Translations under genes and position numbers: made by a program
Shown here: one piece after another, positions 47,582-61,848 of the stretch
Numbering within the stretch: the stretch's first letter is position 1
How the letters are laid out: each line of letters opens with the position of its first letter
Notes under the pieces: model-generated
What the model was told of the DNA's origin: nothing
The model's input: the letters and a program-made list of their open reading frames with translations, nothing else
Databases searched by the model: none
Source of the DNA: Tillus elongatus
Lineage: Eukaryota; Arthropoda; Insecta; Coleoptera; Cleridae
Assembly: GCA_964006375.1 (NCBI GenBank)
Contig: OZ023269.1
Coordinates: forward strand, 130,440,809 to 130,504,808
Length of the DNA stretch: 64,000 nucleotides
Reading direction: 5' to 3'

Positions 47582-48185
47582 AGACGCAGTAAGTGTGTTT
47601 TGGTAGCGAATTTTCATTAAATGCTTCAAAATTCAATAACGCAATTTACTATTAACTTAAGGTTCGTCAGCTAGGAAACGAGTTTTCTCGAAAACGTTTT
47701 AAGTTTATTTTCGGAAAATTTTTGTACATTTTCAAACAAGTTATTTTGATAAACAATGGTACGTTCTTCCTACTATATAGGTTATTTTATTCATTTAATT
47801 TATTTATATTAGCGAATTTTCTTGTGCAAAATGTTATTTTAGTAGCGAGTTATAAATAAATTTATATTTATAAATGAATTTAGTGAATTTTCTTTGAAGA
47901 AACATTTGAGAATTTTTGTACGAAAAATTATTCAATTGATGGAACATTTTTTAAATGAAGTTCGTCGAAATGTTTTAATGGATTTTCGTGCAAACAAATT
48001 ATTTTATTTTCAATTTTAATTACAGATTAGATATATAATTTGAATTTTATGTATCGTTTTAGCAGAATTTTGTGTAAAAAATATTTAGCCAAATTTGGTG
48101 CCTGCTTTCATTAAAAAAAGACAGATCTGGCATTAAAAATATTTTAATGAAAATTCACTACCATATCGCACTTGCTGCGTCCAGA
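47582..48185. mobile_element. MITE-A, about 600 bp, with both terminal inverted repeats
   Basis: The left end GAGACGCAGTAAGTGTGTTT, GGTAGCGAATTTTCATTAAA is matched by the inverted right end TAATGAAAATTCACTACCAT, ATCGCACTTGCTGCGTCCAG. The interior is AT-rich and matches 15100-15440 and 54180-54520 in reverse orientation. It has no open frame. Confidence 0.8.
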
Positions 48186-48384
48186 CTTTTTGTTTATGTA
48201 TATGTTTCCTCAGTTATGCACTAGTTCTATGGAGTTTTTTATGTTAAGTTTGTTTTCTAGTTTTATTTCTTTTTTTAGTACTTGGTCTATTTCTTTTGCT
48301 ATTTTGTATGAAGGTGCATGTTTGAAGTTGATGACTGTTTTATTGGGTATTACGTTTTGTGTATTTGTATTATTGCTGTCATTG

Positions 48385-48460
<76 letters not shown>
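48385..48460. repeat. (TA)n array
   Basis: Pure TA, not flanked by HTA arms. Confidence 0.9.
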
Positions 48461-48461
<1 letters not shown>

Positions 48462-48694
48462 CTACAAAAATTTACTAAAAGGAGAATTAATCAAATCAAA
48501 CGTATCAATATTGATATTATTTAACCACAGCAAGAAGTGAGTCCAAGTTTTATTCAAGATTGTGTTATTCCTGGAAAAATACTACACAAGCCGGGCAAAA
48601 TCTCAAGACAAAATTTCTTGCAAATTCCTAATCATCTTTAGAGCACAAATTCTAACCTTCTATATTAGTTGATGACCCGCATTAAACTTAGTCA

Positions 48695-49605
<911 letters not shown>

Positions 49606-49639
49606 TTTATCGTTTAATGGTATATAATTTGTGTCGAAT

Positions 49640-49880
49640 TTTCGTAAAAAATCAATAAAGTTCAATATATCCGTTATTATATAAGATATGAAAAAAAATT
49701 GTATATATTAATTATAGGGTGTCTTGAGCTACATCTTAAAATAATATTTGTACAATCACAGGGTGGCCCATAAGTCGTTCGTGATACAAATTTCCTTTTT
49801 TTTATAATCAAACATGCCTTATGTTATTGCATTTTTGCATTTTCCATCGAAATATAATGCATGTTTGTAAGAAAAGAAAT
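49640..49880 (+). repeat. Repeat module preceding MITE-A
   Basis: TTATAGGGTGTCTTGAGCTA, CACAGGGTGGCCCATAAGTC, AATGCATGTTTGTAAG: the same module as 47350-47580 and 57556-57785, decayed at the left end. Confidence 0.6.
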
Positions 49881-49881
49881 T

Positions 49882-50195
49882 CTGGACGCAGCAAGTGCGT
49901 TATGGTAGCGAATTTTTATCAAATGTTTCATATTTGAACAGCTCAATTTGCTATTGACCTATAAGGTTGACCAAGAAACGTGTTTTTTCAGGAACACTAT
50001 AAGTTTACTTTTGGAAATTTTTGTACATTTTCACACAATAAAGTTATTTTGATGAACCATGCCACATTGTTTTTACTATATAGATTATACTGGTAACCAA
50101 ATTTGATGCCTGCTTTCTTAAAAAAACAGACATATTTGTTATTAAAAACATTTTAATGAAAATTCACTACCATAACGCACTTGCTGCGTCCAGAA
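49882..50195. mobile_element. MITE-A, short form, ~314 bp with near-perfect terminal inverted repeats
   Basis: The left end TCTGGACGCAGCAAGTGCGT, TATGGTAGCGAATTTTTAT and the right end AATGAAAATTCACTACCATA, ACGCACTTGCTGCGTCCAGA are inverted complements over about 35 bp. Flanks AAAT and ATTT extend the symmetry. The interior shows no frame. Confidence 0.85.
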
Positions 50196-50750
50196 TTTTT
50201 TAAAATCTAGTATACGTCCCTGTCCCTAAAAAGAATGGCAAAGAATCTTTAGAAGTTTTCTTTAGAGACAAAGGAATGCGAAGTATAATCTAGTTCTTCG
50301 CGAGTGTTCGAGACAAACTAAATTTAATCTGAGAAACTAGCGTCATATTTAATACGACGCTTTAGTAAAATTTTGTTCTATCTATTTTCCGTATAAGTAA
50401 TATATAAGATATGATATAGGAGACGAGTTCAACTGGTGATGCAATTTTACATTGAAGCTTGATGCCAGGTTCTTTAATCACACGCTTAAAATAACATCCG
50501 GGAATTTTATAGTTACATTCCTTTCCTTTGTTCTTCTTACCTATCTAATTTATCCTAGTTGAAAAATAATTGTCTTATATACGGAATTTTTAATAAATCC
50601 TCTTAAAGAATTCAATCAATGCCAAGCAAAGTACGATAAAGTCTAAATTACTCTAGTCCATTTGTTTTTGTCTACTTACACTATCAAAACTCTGAGGTAT
50701 AAAGTCATATTATTATTGGGTTAATATTATTATTTATTTATTTACTAGAC
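50196..50750. other. No recognisable gene
   Basis: AT-rich sequence before the LINE relic. Confidence 0.35.
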
Positions 50751-52155
50751 CTCCTAATATTACAATCCAAAGTGAAGATTATATTAATCCAATAAAACAG
50801 TTGGGACCTACATTTCTTGTTGGGGGAGATTTGAACACTCAACATACAAGTTGAGGATCGGGTTGTGTCCATCAAGCTGGCGAGATCCTGTTAGAAGCAC
50901 TGGACAAATTACCTAATCTAATAATCAGAAATGAAGGTTCTATTACTAGAATATCCAGACCTAATGAGGTCTCGTCAGCAGTTGACTTCACACTTGTATC
51001 TTCAAACATTTTACACTCCACAGAGTGGAAAACTTTGGAGGATACTTTCGGTTCAGATCATTTTCCTATTTTAATAACACTTGGTGCGCTGGGGGTGGAC
51101 GGTGATACAAAGGTCTGTACAAGCAGCATATGGCGGACTGACAAAGCTAATTGGAACGTATATAAAAAAACAATAATTTATTTATTAAGACCACCAGACG
51201 AATTTAATTCAGCAGAAGTAAAGTTACAACACATTCTAGAAATAATTCAAACGGCTGCTGACATAAGTATACCTAAAGTAACAACTTTCAATCGCAAAAA
51301 GAAGCCTGGTGGGATAAGGAATGCACCAAGATTAACGATAAGCGTAAAAATAGCCTAAAAAAGTATAAACAACAGAGAACGATAGATAACTTTGTAGAAT
51401 ATCAAAAAATAATGCTAGGTGCAAACGTTTGTTTAAGCAAAAGGCCAAAAAATCTTGGATTTCTGTAGCACAATTAACGCTCATAGCGACCCGGGAGAAA
51501 CTTGGAGAAAAGCAAACTGTATTAAAAATAAGCAGGCTGGTATAAATAGGATGATCCCCGAAAGTGTTCTCGAAGGTTTATGTGACAAAGTAGCCTCCCT
51601 CAGGTACATATCTAGAAATTAAAACAAAACATGTCACTGAACCCCATGTTCATAGCAAAAATATTAGTATCCAGGAATTCGATATGAATACTAAAAGTAG
51701 TATAAATACCTCCCCAGGTAGAGATGGTATCAATTACTCAATGATCTATAACTTACTTTTGGTAGCAAAAATGTTTTTATGTAACACGTTTAACGATATT
51801 ATCCAGAAGGGACCAAGTCTGGATGCAATCAAGGAAACTATTGTTATATTTGTTAGGAAACCGGGTAAAGACGGCAAAAGTGTCTACTCTTATAGACCCA
51901 TTACGTTGATGTTGTGTATTCTAAAAACTTTAGAAAGAATTATTAAACAAAGACTCGAGTGGTTTTTGGAGAATTAAAATGTATTTCCAAGTCAACAATT
52001 TGGTTTTAGAAAGTACAGAGGAACTTTGGATTGCATTGCACCTTTGGTTTCCGATATACAGGTTAGCTACTCAGAAAACGATTATTTAGTCTTGTTTTTT
52101 TTTAATATAAAAGGCGCTTATGATAACGTCATATTAAACATTCCTTCATTGGAGT
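50751..52155 (+). pseudogene. I-clade-like LINE relic with endonuclease and partial RT
   Basis: Endonuclease C-terminal half: FLVGGDLNTQHTS at about 50815-50855, ILLEALDKLPNLIIRNEG, AVDFTLVSSNI, then the open stretch with FGSDHFPILITL (the SDHFP motif) at about 51047-51082. After broken frames comes the RT start NTSPGRDGINYSMIY at about 51705, YSYRPITLMLCILKTLERII at about 51888-51950, then a stop, NVFPSQQFGFRKYRGTLDCI, and LVLFFFNIKGAYDNVILNI at about 52090-52140 (the DIKGAYDNV motif typical of I elements). It ends abruptly at 52155, before the catalytic ADD. Confidence 0.8.
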
Positions 52156-52860
52156 CCTTTAGGGGCGTTGGTCTGGTGGTGTGGTGTGACCCAAACTGCT
52201 ACCCAGAAGCTGGCCAAACTTCAAAGGCTGGCAATCCTGAGTATCACCGGCGCTATGAGAACGACACCCTCAGTCGCGCTAGAGGTCTTGCTGATGCTGC
52301 CACTGCTTCCCATCTGTATCAGGGGGCGGACTATGGTGTCGCATCTCAGAATGCGAGACTCTGGAAACTGGTGTGAATAGGGAGCAATAATAGGATATGC
52401 AAGAGTCGCCAAGGAGGTGGAAAAGCAAATTCCGATTTCCATCATCAAGGTACGGAATGCAGAGACAATATTAGGTTGACTAGGCCATAGACCCTCAGAA
52501 TCCCTAGTAGGGATCAGTGGAGAAAAAATGAGGTTGCATTCCAGCCCGCAGACCTGGTTTGTTTTGCCGGCGTATCGCGGCTGGAGGAGCAGCAATCCTC
52601 CGGGGCTGGAATATACATCGACAGCCTGGGGGTGCGCGAGAGTTATGCTCTGGGCGCATATAGCACGGCATTCGAAACGGAGGTGTACGCTATCCTGTCT
52701 GTAGCCAATCGACAGGATGAGAGGATGCGTCCTGAGAAATGTGTTTACATTTGCTCGGGTAGCCAGGCGGTCCTCCGGGCAGTCAGCGCGGCCAGAATTA
52801 GGTCAACTCTGGTTTAGGAGTGCTCTGACGCCCTTACGGGACCATCCAGGACAAAGGAGG
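52156..52860 (+). pseudogene. R1-like LINE fragment: thumb region and RNase H relic
   Basis: It starts inside a block parallel to the minus-strand relic at 62085-62414: LVVWCDPNCYPEAGQTSKAG here versus LVWWPKVTQSSAKQKLGKIQ there, and ITGAMRTTPSVALEVLLMLP versus ITGAMASTPTAAMEVLLDLP, with frame changes. Downstream, AYSTAFETEVYAILSVANRQ and ICSGSQAVLRAV correspond to the RNase H motifs with E and D (AFQAEVYAI, SDSQAAL). It is joined directly to an I-clade RT, so the junction is chimeric or nested. Confidence 0.65.
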
Positions 52861-52894
52861 TGCAACGTAACATATAACCAAATACAGCCTCTTT

Positions 52895-53100
52895 CTGGCT
52901 TTCTTTTTCCAGCACGTCACTCGGAGGGGGCATAAAGTAGTTGGTCTTACGTATCATATGATACTAAGCACGTTAAATATCTCAACCCTCCTTACAAGAA
53001 GCAGGGATTCGGCTAAATTTTCAGTATAGTCAAGCGAAACTGCTCCCTGGCGTCGATGATTGGCCATAGTCGCAAAAATAGACCGACGTTATAAAAAGAA
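52895..53100 (+). mobile_element. SINE copy 2, head missing
   Basis: It shares GGAGGGGGC, AAGCACGTTAAATATCTCAA, TTCGGCTAAATTTTCAGTAT, CTGCTCCCTGGCGTCGATGA, TTGGCCATAGTCGC and GACCGACGTTATAAA with the SINE at 46680-46890. The tRNA-like head is absent. It lies just after the R1-like fragment. Its divergence shows an older copy. Confidence 0.75.
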
Positions 53101-54125
53101 ATAATACTATATTACCAAAGACAAAAAACTTTAGAACTTGAAACTTGTTTGTTTTATCTGGATTTGTAGAACCTAAACAAGATAAAATGTAATTGTTGAT
53201 ATTTTGAGCCGTCCAATTTAAAATGACTCTTAAATAATTAATGAAATATTTACTTTTGTGTTTAGATTTACCTTTCAGGGACCTACATAACTTTAAATTG
53301 CGTTTAATTTATGAGCAGCTTAGTTCGCTTCCACTTCAGAAACATAACGTACGAAACAAATTGTTTTTCATTCGCTAAACTGGTATAATAAGGCAGAGTA
53401 TTCAATATTGTTTTGAATTTCCTAATTAAAGGGGAGTTCACAGTGAACACAATGCCTGAATCTGAAACTCTTTCTTTCCCTTTCAATTATAAATTATCCC
53501 ATAAATGGTTCGAGTATTTTTGTCATTACTAAAATAAGAGATTGGAATTATTCACTGAGCTAAAAACGACGAAATGGAAGACAAAAGCGATGCCCAAAAA
53601 ATCATTTCCGTTTAAAGAAATAAGAAAAATCATTTCAGCACAAACTATTATGAAAGATTTCCAAGCAATAACTCAGTAGAGTGCAGGCATAGTAGGTGAT
53701 CACAGAAAGGAAGTTAAGATTCCCATTACCGAAGACCGCAAATGAAATTCTGGGCCCTGTTGGATCTGAATTTACGATATTTCTACCACAAAGGTTAATG
53801 ACAAATTCAATACTCATCTATCTTAATTTCAAATAATAAACTATACTGAAACGCAAAACGATGTGTTATCACTGAAATTGTTCTTGTGTTCTAATACGCT
53901 ATAAAAATCATAGCCTAATTGTACTGAACTATGAGTTCATTTAAGAAGCCGGTCTCCAAGGCATCTATCAAATCATAAGCAATACGAGTTTATTTCTGTT
54001 GCATTTTCATCTGCGAGTCCATTTGCGTAATGAATTACCACATTTCCACATTCGTATAATTAATCATATTCACTGAGAGATTCGAATAAAAATAGCTGAA
54101 AAATAAAATAATTTTAATGAAACAC
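53101..54125. other. No recognisable gene
   Basis: AT-rich sequence; short minus-strand frames at 53304-53486 and 53635-53817 show no domain. Confidence 0.35.
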
Positions 54126-55000
54126 TCAAAAGTCTAGACGCAGCAAGTGTGTTATGGTAGTGAATGTTCATAAAAATGTTTTTTATGGCAAATATGTCTT
54201 TTTTTAATGAAAGCATGCATCAAATTGGACTTAATATTTTGTACACAAAATTTTGGTAGGAGAGTACATAAAATCCAAATTATATACCTAATCTGTAATT
54301 AAAATTTAAAATAAAATAATTTGTTTGCACGAAAATTCATTAAAACCATATTTTCGACGATTGTAGTTTTAAAAATGTTCCATCAAATTAATAATTTTTC
54401 ATACACAATTATGAACAAATGTTTCCTCAAAGAAAAATTATTAAACTCATTTATAAGAAAGTCGCTATTAAAAAAACATTTTGTACAAGAAAATTCGCTA
54501 ACAAAACTAAACTGAATAAATTTTAAAACAATCCGATTTTCCTGGCCAAGGCACTATTTCAAGTTATTTACCCACCCACCAAAATATAATTTTCCACAAA
54601 AACTTTTTCCACGACACTTAACAATAATTTCATGACAATCTGCAAACAATTTTCCAAGAAAATCCGTAAACAATTTTTTTATAATAATTAATTAAACATT
54701 TATGATTAGTTACCAAAATTTCGCAAAAACATCATATAGAAAATGATTTTTACAATGCACAAAAACACTTCTGCGAAAACTGACTAAATATCTTTTACAC
54801 CAAATTTTGCTAAAAGAATACATAAAATTAAAATTATATACCTAATTAATTAATTATTAAAATATTAATTAATTAATTAATAATTAAAATTGAAAATAAA
54901 ACAATTTGTTTGCAGGAAAATCCATTTAAACCTTATTTTCCATGAATTTCGTTTAAAAAATGTTCCATCAATTGAATAATTTTTCATACAATCTAAGAAT
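54126..55000 (+). mobile_element. Long MITE-A copy with internal duplication (second)
   Basis: It begins GTCTAGACGCAGCAAGTGTG, TTATGGTAGTGAATGTTCAT. It has the same two internal blocks as 15065-16010 (AAATAATTTGTTTGCACG at about 54313, and AAACAATTTGTTTGCAGG at about 54898) and runs straight into an HTA repeat. A local ATTAATTAATTAATT palindrome lies near 54840-54890. Confidence 0.7.
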
Positions 55001-55905
<905 letters not shown>

Positions 55906-56805
55906 GTAACATGTTTTCTATTTATTACGAACCAATTATATATTGACCTTATTAATGATTGTGTAGGCGATTCTAAAAAAAAGTCATAAAATAAATATTA
56001 GATAGATACTAAGATTAATAATCAGGCATTTTGTTTGAAGGATAATAATATGCAAATATAGGTACAAGAAAACGTCTAGAACATAGATTTCCTTACACGC
56101 TACCATCGTACCTAGCGACACCAGTGTAATGAGTGGGTATCTAGAAATTTAACAGGAGAATGCACGCGGAAGCATTGACTAAGTAGTAAATACATGACGA
56201 AAGTGTAGTTATCCTTTATATCGATAGAGGACACAGCTAAGCGGGTACAGCAAGCTTCCGAAAACTAACCTTTACACCGATAGGTGGCAGCACAAGAGAT
56301 GATCGTCTGACAACTAATGTTAAGACCTAAACGAGGCAGCACAAGCACGATTAATGTATCAGTTCATGCATTTCCATTACTATTTTTAATTTATTGGTAG
56401 AACCACAAAAATAGTTACATGTGAATGTTTTTGTTACAAACATTATATGAATATTGTTAAATAGTTTTTAATCTGATCTTTTGTTAGTTATAAAACAAAC
56501 GGTTTCACATAAGGTATTAAAAAATATTTCTATTTAGCGTTCTTGTTTACGTGCAATTATTTTTTTTTTCGATTAAAAGCAACTTGCAATAACATCTTTT
56601 TAAATGACTTCGTTACATAACGACCCGCTCAAGCTAATTATACTATTTAACCTCGGAAAAAATACAGAATTATATGTCACCTAGACAGGGTGACTCATAG
56701 TAACTTCGAACGTGTAGATGGCTGGCGAAATACTGCTCAAAATTATATTCTCTCTGCATTAGATATAACAGTGGCAGATGATCTTTGTATTAATTTACCG
56801 TTAAT
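55906..56805. other. No recognisable gene
   Basis: AT-rich sequence; ACAGGGTGACTCATAG near 56692 is an isolated CAGGGTG-type motif. Confidence 0.4.
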
Positions 56806-56965
56806 ATACAGGATTGGCCATTTATAACGGGCAAAAACGCCTTTAACACGTTAAATTTGCTTGAGAGGGGAGCAACTTTTTACGCAAAAAGTATAGCCCA
56901 AACTTTACGCTTCTAAGCGGGGGTGTCATCCCTTAAATTTTTTTAAATGGGCATAGGGGTCATGT
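56806..56965 (+). repeat. Large inverted repeat, left arm
   Basis: TACAGGATTGGCCATTTATA, ACGTTAAATTTGCTTGAGAG and CCCAAACTTTACGCTTCTAA, GTGTCATCCCTTA match the reverse complement of 58505-58695. The arms enclose about 1.5 kb that holds HTA and MITE-A sequence. This looks like the terminal inverted repeats of a non-autonomous DNA element filled by later insertions. Confidence 0.65.
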
Positions 56966-57004
56966 AATAGCTCGTTGAAAAAGCTTTTGATTTCCTATAC
57001 ATTG

Positions 57005-57550
57005 CTTTTTAATGAATTTTCTTCGAAAAAATTCACTAATGGGGACATCTCGACTTTTGAACTTTGAAAAAAAATATTCAAATGAGCGCGAACTAGGACC
57101 CCTAGAACCCATATCGATTGTATAAATTAAATTTATAATATATATATAAAGGGTGAACGACTTACCAAAATTTAGGTCTGTAAGTTTACAAACAAGTTAG
57201 AGGCATTTAAAGAAAAAAAAAAGGGGGGTTTTCTTCAAAACGTAAAAAGTCGCGATTTGAAACGTCAAAATTGGGAACATTTATGCAAAGAACCTGAAAG
57301 AAATACGGATTGTATAAAGAATGTTCTGCAAACCCTAAAGTTTCAGCTTCAACCATCATTGCCTTTCATTTTACTAAAATATTTCCAGATAATTCATTTC
57401 AAATAGACCCTTTCTCTGATGCTTTGGCAGTAGTTTTAGTTAAGTTTATGGTTTAACATTCTATAATTTTTAGTTAATTTTCGTAGAAAAAATTCGTTAA
57501 TGAGGAGACCGAGGCCTTTGAATTCGAATATCCGGGTTTACTTTCTGTTT
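57005..57550 (+). repeat. HTA repeat copy 11 plus a truncated second arm
   Basis: The hairpin TTAATGAATTTTCTTCG/AAAAAATTCACTAATG is at about 57008-57045, then TTCAAATGAGCGCGAACTAG and CCCATATCG. The TA core is reduced to a few units near 57140, and the second arm runs to about 57430. A new truncated hairpin arm starts near 57470 (TTAGTTAATTTTCGTAG, GGTTTACTTTCTGTTTACAT). Confidence 0.72.
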
Positions 57551-57555
57551 ACATA

Positions 57556-57785
57556 TATATAGGGTGACGCATGTTACGGTAAAGCTCAATATAATTATTA
57601 TTATGCAAGATACGAGAAAAACTGGTATACATTACCTATAGGGTGTCTTGAGCTGCATCTTATAAAATTATTTTGACAATCACAGGCTGGCCCATAAGTC
57701 GTTGGTGATACTTACATTTTTTTTTACATTCCTTATTGCATTTTTCATTTTTCTTCGAAATATTGTGCATGTTTGTAAAAAAAAT
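57556..57785 (+). repeat. GGGTGACGCA repeat module (second full copy)
   Basis: Colinear with 47350-47580: ATAGGGTGACGCA, AATATAATTATTATTATGCA, CACAGGCTGGCCCATAAGTC, GTGCATGTTTGTAAAAAAAA. Confidence 0.65.
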
Positions 57786-58000
57786 CGAGACGCAGTAAGT
57801 GCGTTTTGGTAGCCAATTTTCATTAAATGCGTCAAAATTCAATAACGCAATTTGCTATTAGCCTAAGGTTCGTCAGCTAAGAAACGAGTTTTCTCGGAAA
57901 CGTTTTAAGTTTATTGTCGGAAAATTGTTGTACATTTTCAAACAAGTTATTTTCATAAATTATGGTACGTTGTACGAAATAAGGATATTTTCTGATAACA
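57786..58000 (+). mobile_element. MITE-A arm, right end missing
   Basis: GAGACGCAGTAAGTGCGTTT, GGTAGCCAATTTTCATTAAA, then AATAACGCAATTTGCTATTA as at 47630. It ends without an inverted partner near 58000. Confidence 0.65.
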
Positions 58001-58504
58001 TCTAGAATAACTTTAAAACGAGCCGATTTAAGTATAGAGACAGCTCAATAAAATTAATATAGGAGTAAATAAGCTACCCGATAGCGATATAAAATATAGG
58101 GTGTTCGATTTGAAAATTTCGAGAAAGTCTTCAATTCTCGTTTTGGATCATAGTTTATACGATTTCCAATTTCACGAATACTTCTCGGTATGAAAATAAA
58201 ATAGACCACATTTCGAAAGTATATCGCCATAAAAAATAATTGGTTACGTTAGTTCTTGGGAGATACCAGGTGATCAATACATGTCGATTCAGAGAAACGA
58301 ATGGCCATGCCTTTAAAAGTACCCTGTATAAAGAGTTGACACTTCACTCAGGTAATGTATAATGCGGGGAGAATCCAAATCTGCAATAAACTACAGGGTG
58401 TTCTATTAAAAAATATAATTTTGGTGTAGCACTCTGTATATAGCCATCCTCTATAAATGAAGTCAATTTTTAAATCAGCATTTTAAAATCTGGCCTCATG
58501 ACTC

Positions 58505-59329
<825 letters not shown>

Positions 59330-59440
59330 TCTTTTAGTCAATTTTCTTTAAAAAAAATTCACTAATGAGGAGATCTCGACTTTTGAATTTTGAGAAAAAA
59401 ATTTCAAATGAGCGCGAACTAGGCCCCCTAGAACACATGT
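59330..59440 (+). repeat. HTA fragment, hairpin arm
   Basis: TTTAGTCAATTTTCTTTAAA, AAAATTCACTAATGAGGAGA, TCTCGACTTTTGAATTTTGA, AATGAGCGCGAACTAGGCCC. Truncated at CTAGAACACATG. Confidence 0.78.
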
Positions 59441-59479
59441 TAATCTTCATGTGACCACAAACTAAAGTTACAATGTTTG

Positions 59480-59720
59480 ATAAAGAGGGTACAACAAGTA
59501 ATTGCAGTCTCTTGATAAATGGTAGTCTCGTAGAGGAAATAAAGGAATTTAGGAAAACTGTTTTCAAGCGACAGAATAATATATTATGAGGTACAAAGTC
59601 GGATAAATGCAGGCAGAAAGTTGCTGGGAGCTACGGCCACTGTAGCTAATAGTGAATGTATATTTAAAGAGGCAAAAATCTCTGTATATAACAGCGTAGT
59701 TTTTTATTGTGGGGCGTAGT
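59480..59720 (+). pseudogene. RT C-terminal fragment of another LINE
   Basis: In broken plus-strand frames: LINGSLVEEIKEFRKTVF, then RINAGRKLLGATATVAN, ECIFKEAKISVYNSVVF. This fits the thumb region of RTE/Jockey-like RTs (EI..RI.A......L..s..is...K..vYnsv). Confidence 0.45.
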
Positions 59721-59835
59721 TGACACATCTACTGACCATCTGCTAACACACTGGTACTATCTTTGCGACGTATCTTCACGAGTGTAGACCTGTCTTTTCT
59801 TCTTCTCCTTCCAATTTTCCCCTACATCACTTGTC

Positions 59836-61848
59836 TTTTTTTTATTTCAACAACACACCAAGAGGGCTTACAGCCTAAATACTATCGTACCGTGGGTGTC
59901 GACAAGGAGGAAAGAGACAACTTGTTAATTCTGGACTTGAAGGTTTGGAGGTTCGGAGGAGAAGGAAAAACATGTGCCGGCAAGGAATTCCACAACTTGG
60001 AAGTCCTCGGGACAAAAGAGCGGGCATAACAAGATGTTCTATGTCTGGTGACCTGGACAGTAAAAGGGTGCATTCGCTCTGTTCCCCTGGTAGATCTGTT
60101 GGGGGCAGCAGGTGGATGAATTATGGAAGAAAGCTCCTCTGAGCACTGCCCGTGCAGATATCTATAAAAGAGAGAGAGGTCATCAATGGCACGTCGGTAG
60201 GCAAGGGATGGCTGCCTTTGGGTGAGGGTAGGGTCACCAATGAGACGTATAGCTCTCTTCTAAATGCAGTCCAGGATAGCAAGTGTAGAAGCGGCGGCGG
60301 CACCCCCGATGTGGGAGCAGTCTTCGAGGTTTGGCCTTATTTGTGAAGTATTGAGGTATAGAGATTAGCTGGTATAAAAGTATTTGCGAGCCCGGAAGAG
60401 GAAACCTAATTTCTTAGCAGCCGCTTCTGCAACTGATGTGACATGTTGGTGCTAATTGAGATTTCGATCCACAGAAATGCCAACAAGTCAAAAGGACTCA
60501 GTCCTTTGAATAACTTGGTTGTTCATTGTGATGGTTCTAGGGCTGGTGTATCTTTTATGAGAAATAAAGTAAGACTGAGATTTGGTGGGGTTGAATTGTA
60601 CAAGATTTCTACTTCCCCAGTCTAATATTTTTTGGAGATCCACGGAGACAGAACCCTCCATGTCCTCATCTAGTTGGGCCAAAGAGACAGGCTTAGAATA
60701 TTGTATATTTGAGTGGAGGGTGCTGTCGTCCGCGTAACTGTGAACTGGGTTGGATGTGCTAGAGGGGAGGTCATTGATGTGGAGAAGAAACAAGGTAGGG
60801 GCTAAAGCTGAACCTTAAGGAACTCCTGCATTAATTGGATATAGTTTAGAGGAATGGCCATCCACAACAACAGAAATGCTCCGGTTGGAGAGGAAGTTTG
60901 CTGTCCAGGTACATAGTTTTGGCGGTATACCAGACCTGGTCGAAGGCTTTGGATATGTCTAGAGCGACAATCTGGGATTCACCGTGTAGTTCCATAGACT
61001 TGTTCCAAGAATGGGTGACAAAGGAAAGAAGGTCGGCAGTTGATCTGCCCTGACGGAATCCATATTGCCTGTCGTGGATTAGATTGTGTTTTTCAAGAAA
61101 TTTTAGTAATTGGGTGTTTATATACTTTTCCATCACTTTAGAGATGGCTGAAAGGAGAGAAATAGGCCTGTAGTTGCTAGGAAGCGCTTTGGATCCTTTC
61201 TTGGGGACGGGTTGTACCTGAGCAGTTTTCCAGTTACTAGGGAATATGCCTCTATTGTAATATGTCTGAAACAGACGAGTCAGGACATGAGCAAGTTCTG
61301 GTGCGCATTTTTTGAGAACAATTGCTGGGATCTCGTCAAGGCCAGAGGCTTTCCTGGTATTCAGAGAAGAGAGCATCTTTCGTACCTTTTTAGTTTTTAA
61401 AATGATATCAGTCATTTTATGCGCGACATTGGGGACTGTTGGTGGTAGAACATTTGGAGGTGGTTGAGAGTAGAATTGCCGGCGAACAACGAGGCAAAAC
61501 GTTCAGCCTTGCCCAGGGCGGTAGAAACAATTTCATCCCCTGAGACAAGAGGTGGGAACGTGCTCTTGCAGAAATTATTCCCAATAGATTTAGCAAGAGT
61601 CTATAAGGGTTTGCTGCCCTTAGAGCTCAAGAGGACTTTGTTTTTGATGTGGTTATTAAACGAGTTTTTTGCGTCAGAAAGAATGCGGACATAGCGGTTT
61701 CTTGCGTCGTTAAATGCTTGACGGTTTTCTTGACTGGGATTGTGTAGAAGTGTTTTGTTAGCTTTGACCTTTTCAAGTCTGGCTTGTCACAAGATTTAGA
61801 GAACCAGCGATTTTGGCTGGTTGAAGAGGTTTTCTGTGTACGTAGTTG
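59836..61848 (-). mobile_element. LINE-1W copy H, longest RT-side copy
   Basis: On the minus strand it extends from the linker before RT (HIKNKVLLSSKGSKPL-like) through VSGDEIVSTALGKAE, TRKASGLDEIPAIVLKKCAP, PVPKKGSKALPSNYRPISLL, FRQGRSTADLLSFVTHSWNK and LDISKAFDQVW, with a deletion after it. HINDLPSSTSNPVHSYADDS and LDWGSRNLVQFNPTKSQ follow, then the C-terminal [14 protein letters not shown]...STPTVR block and poly-A at 59836-59843. It interrupts an R1-like LINE. Frameshifts and the deletion near 60930 inactivate it. Confidence 0.92.
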
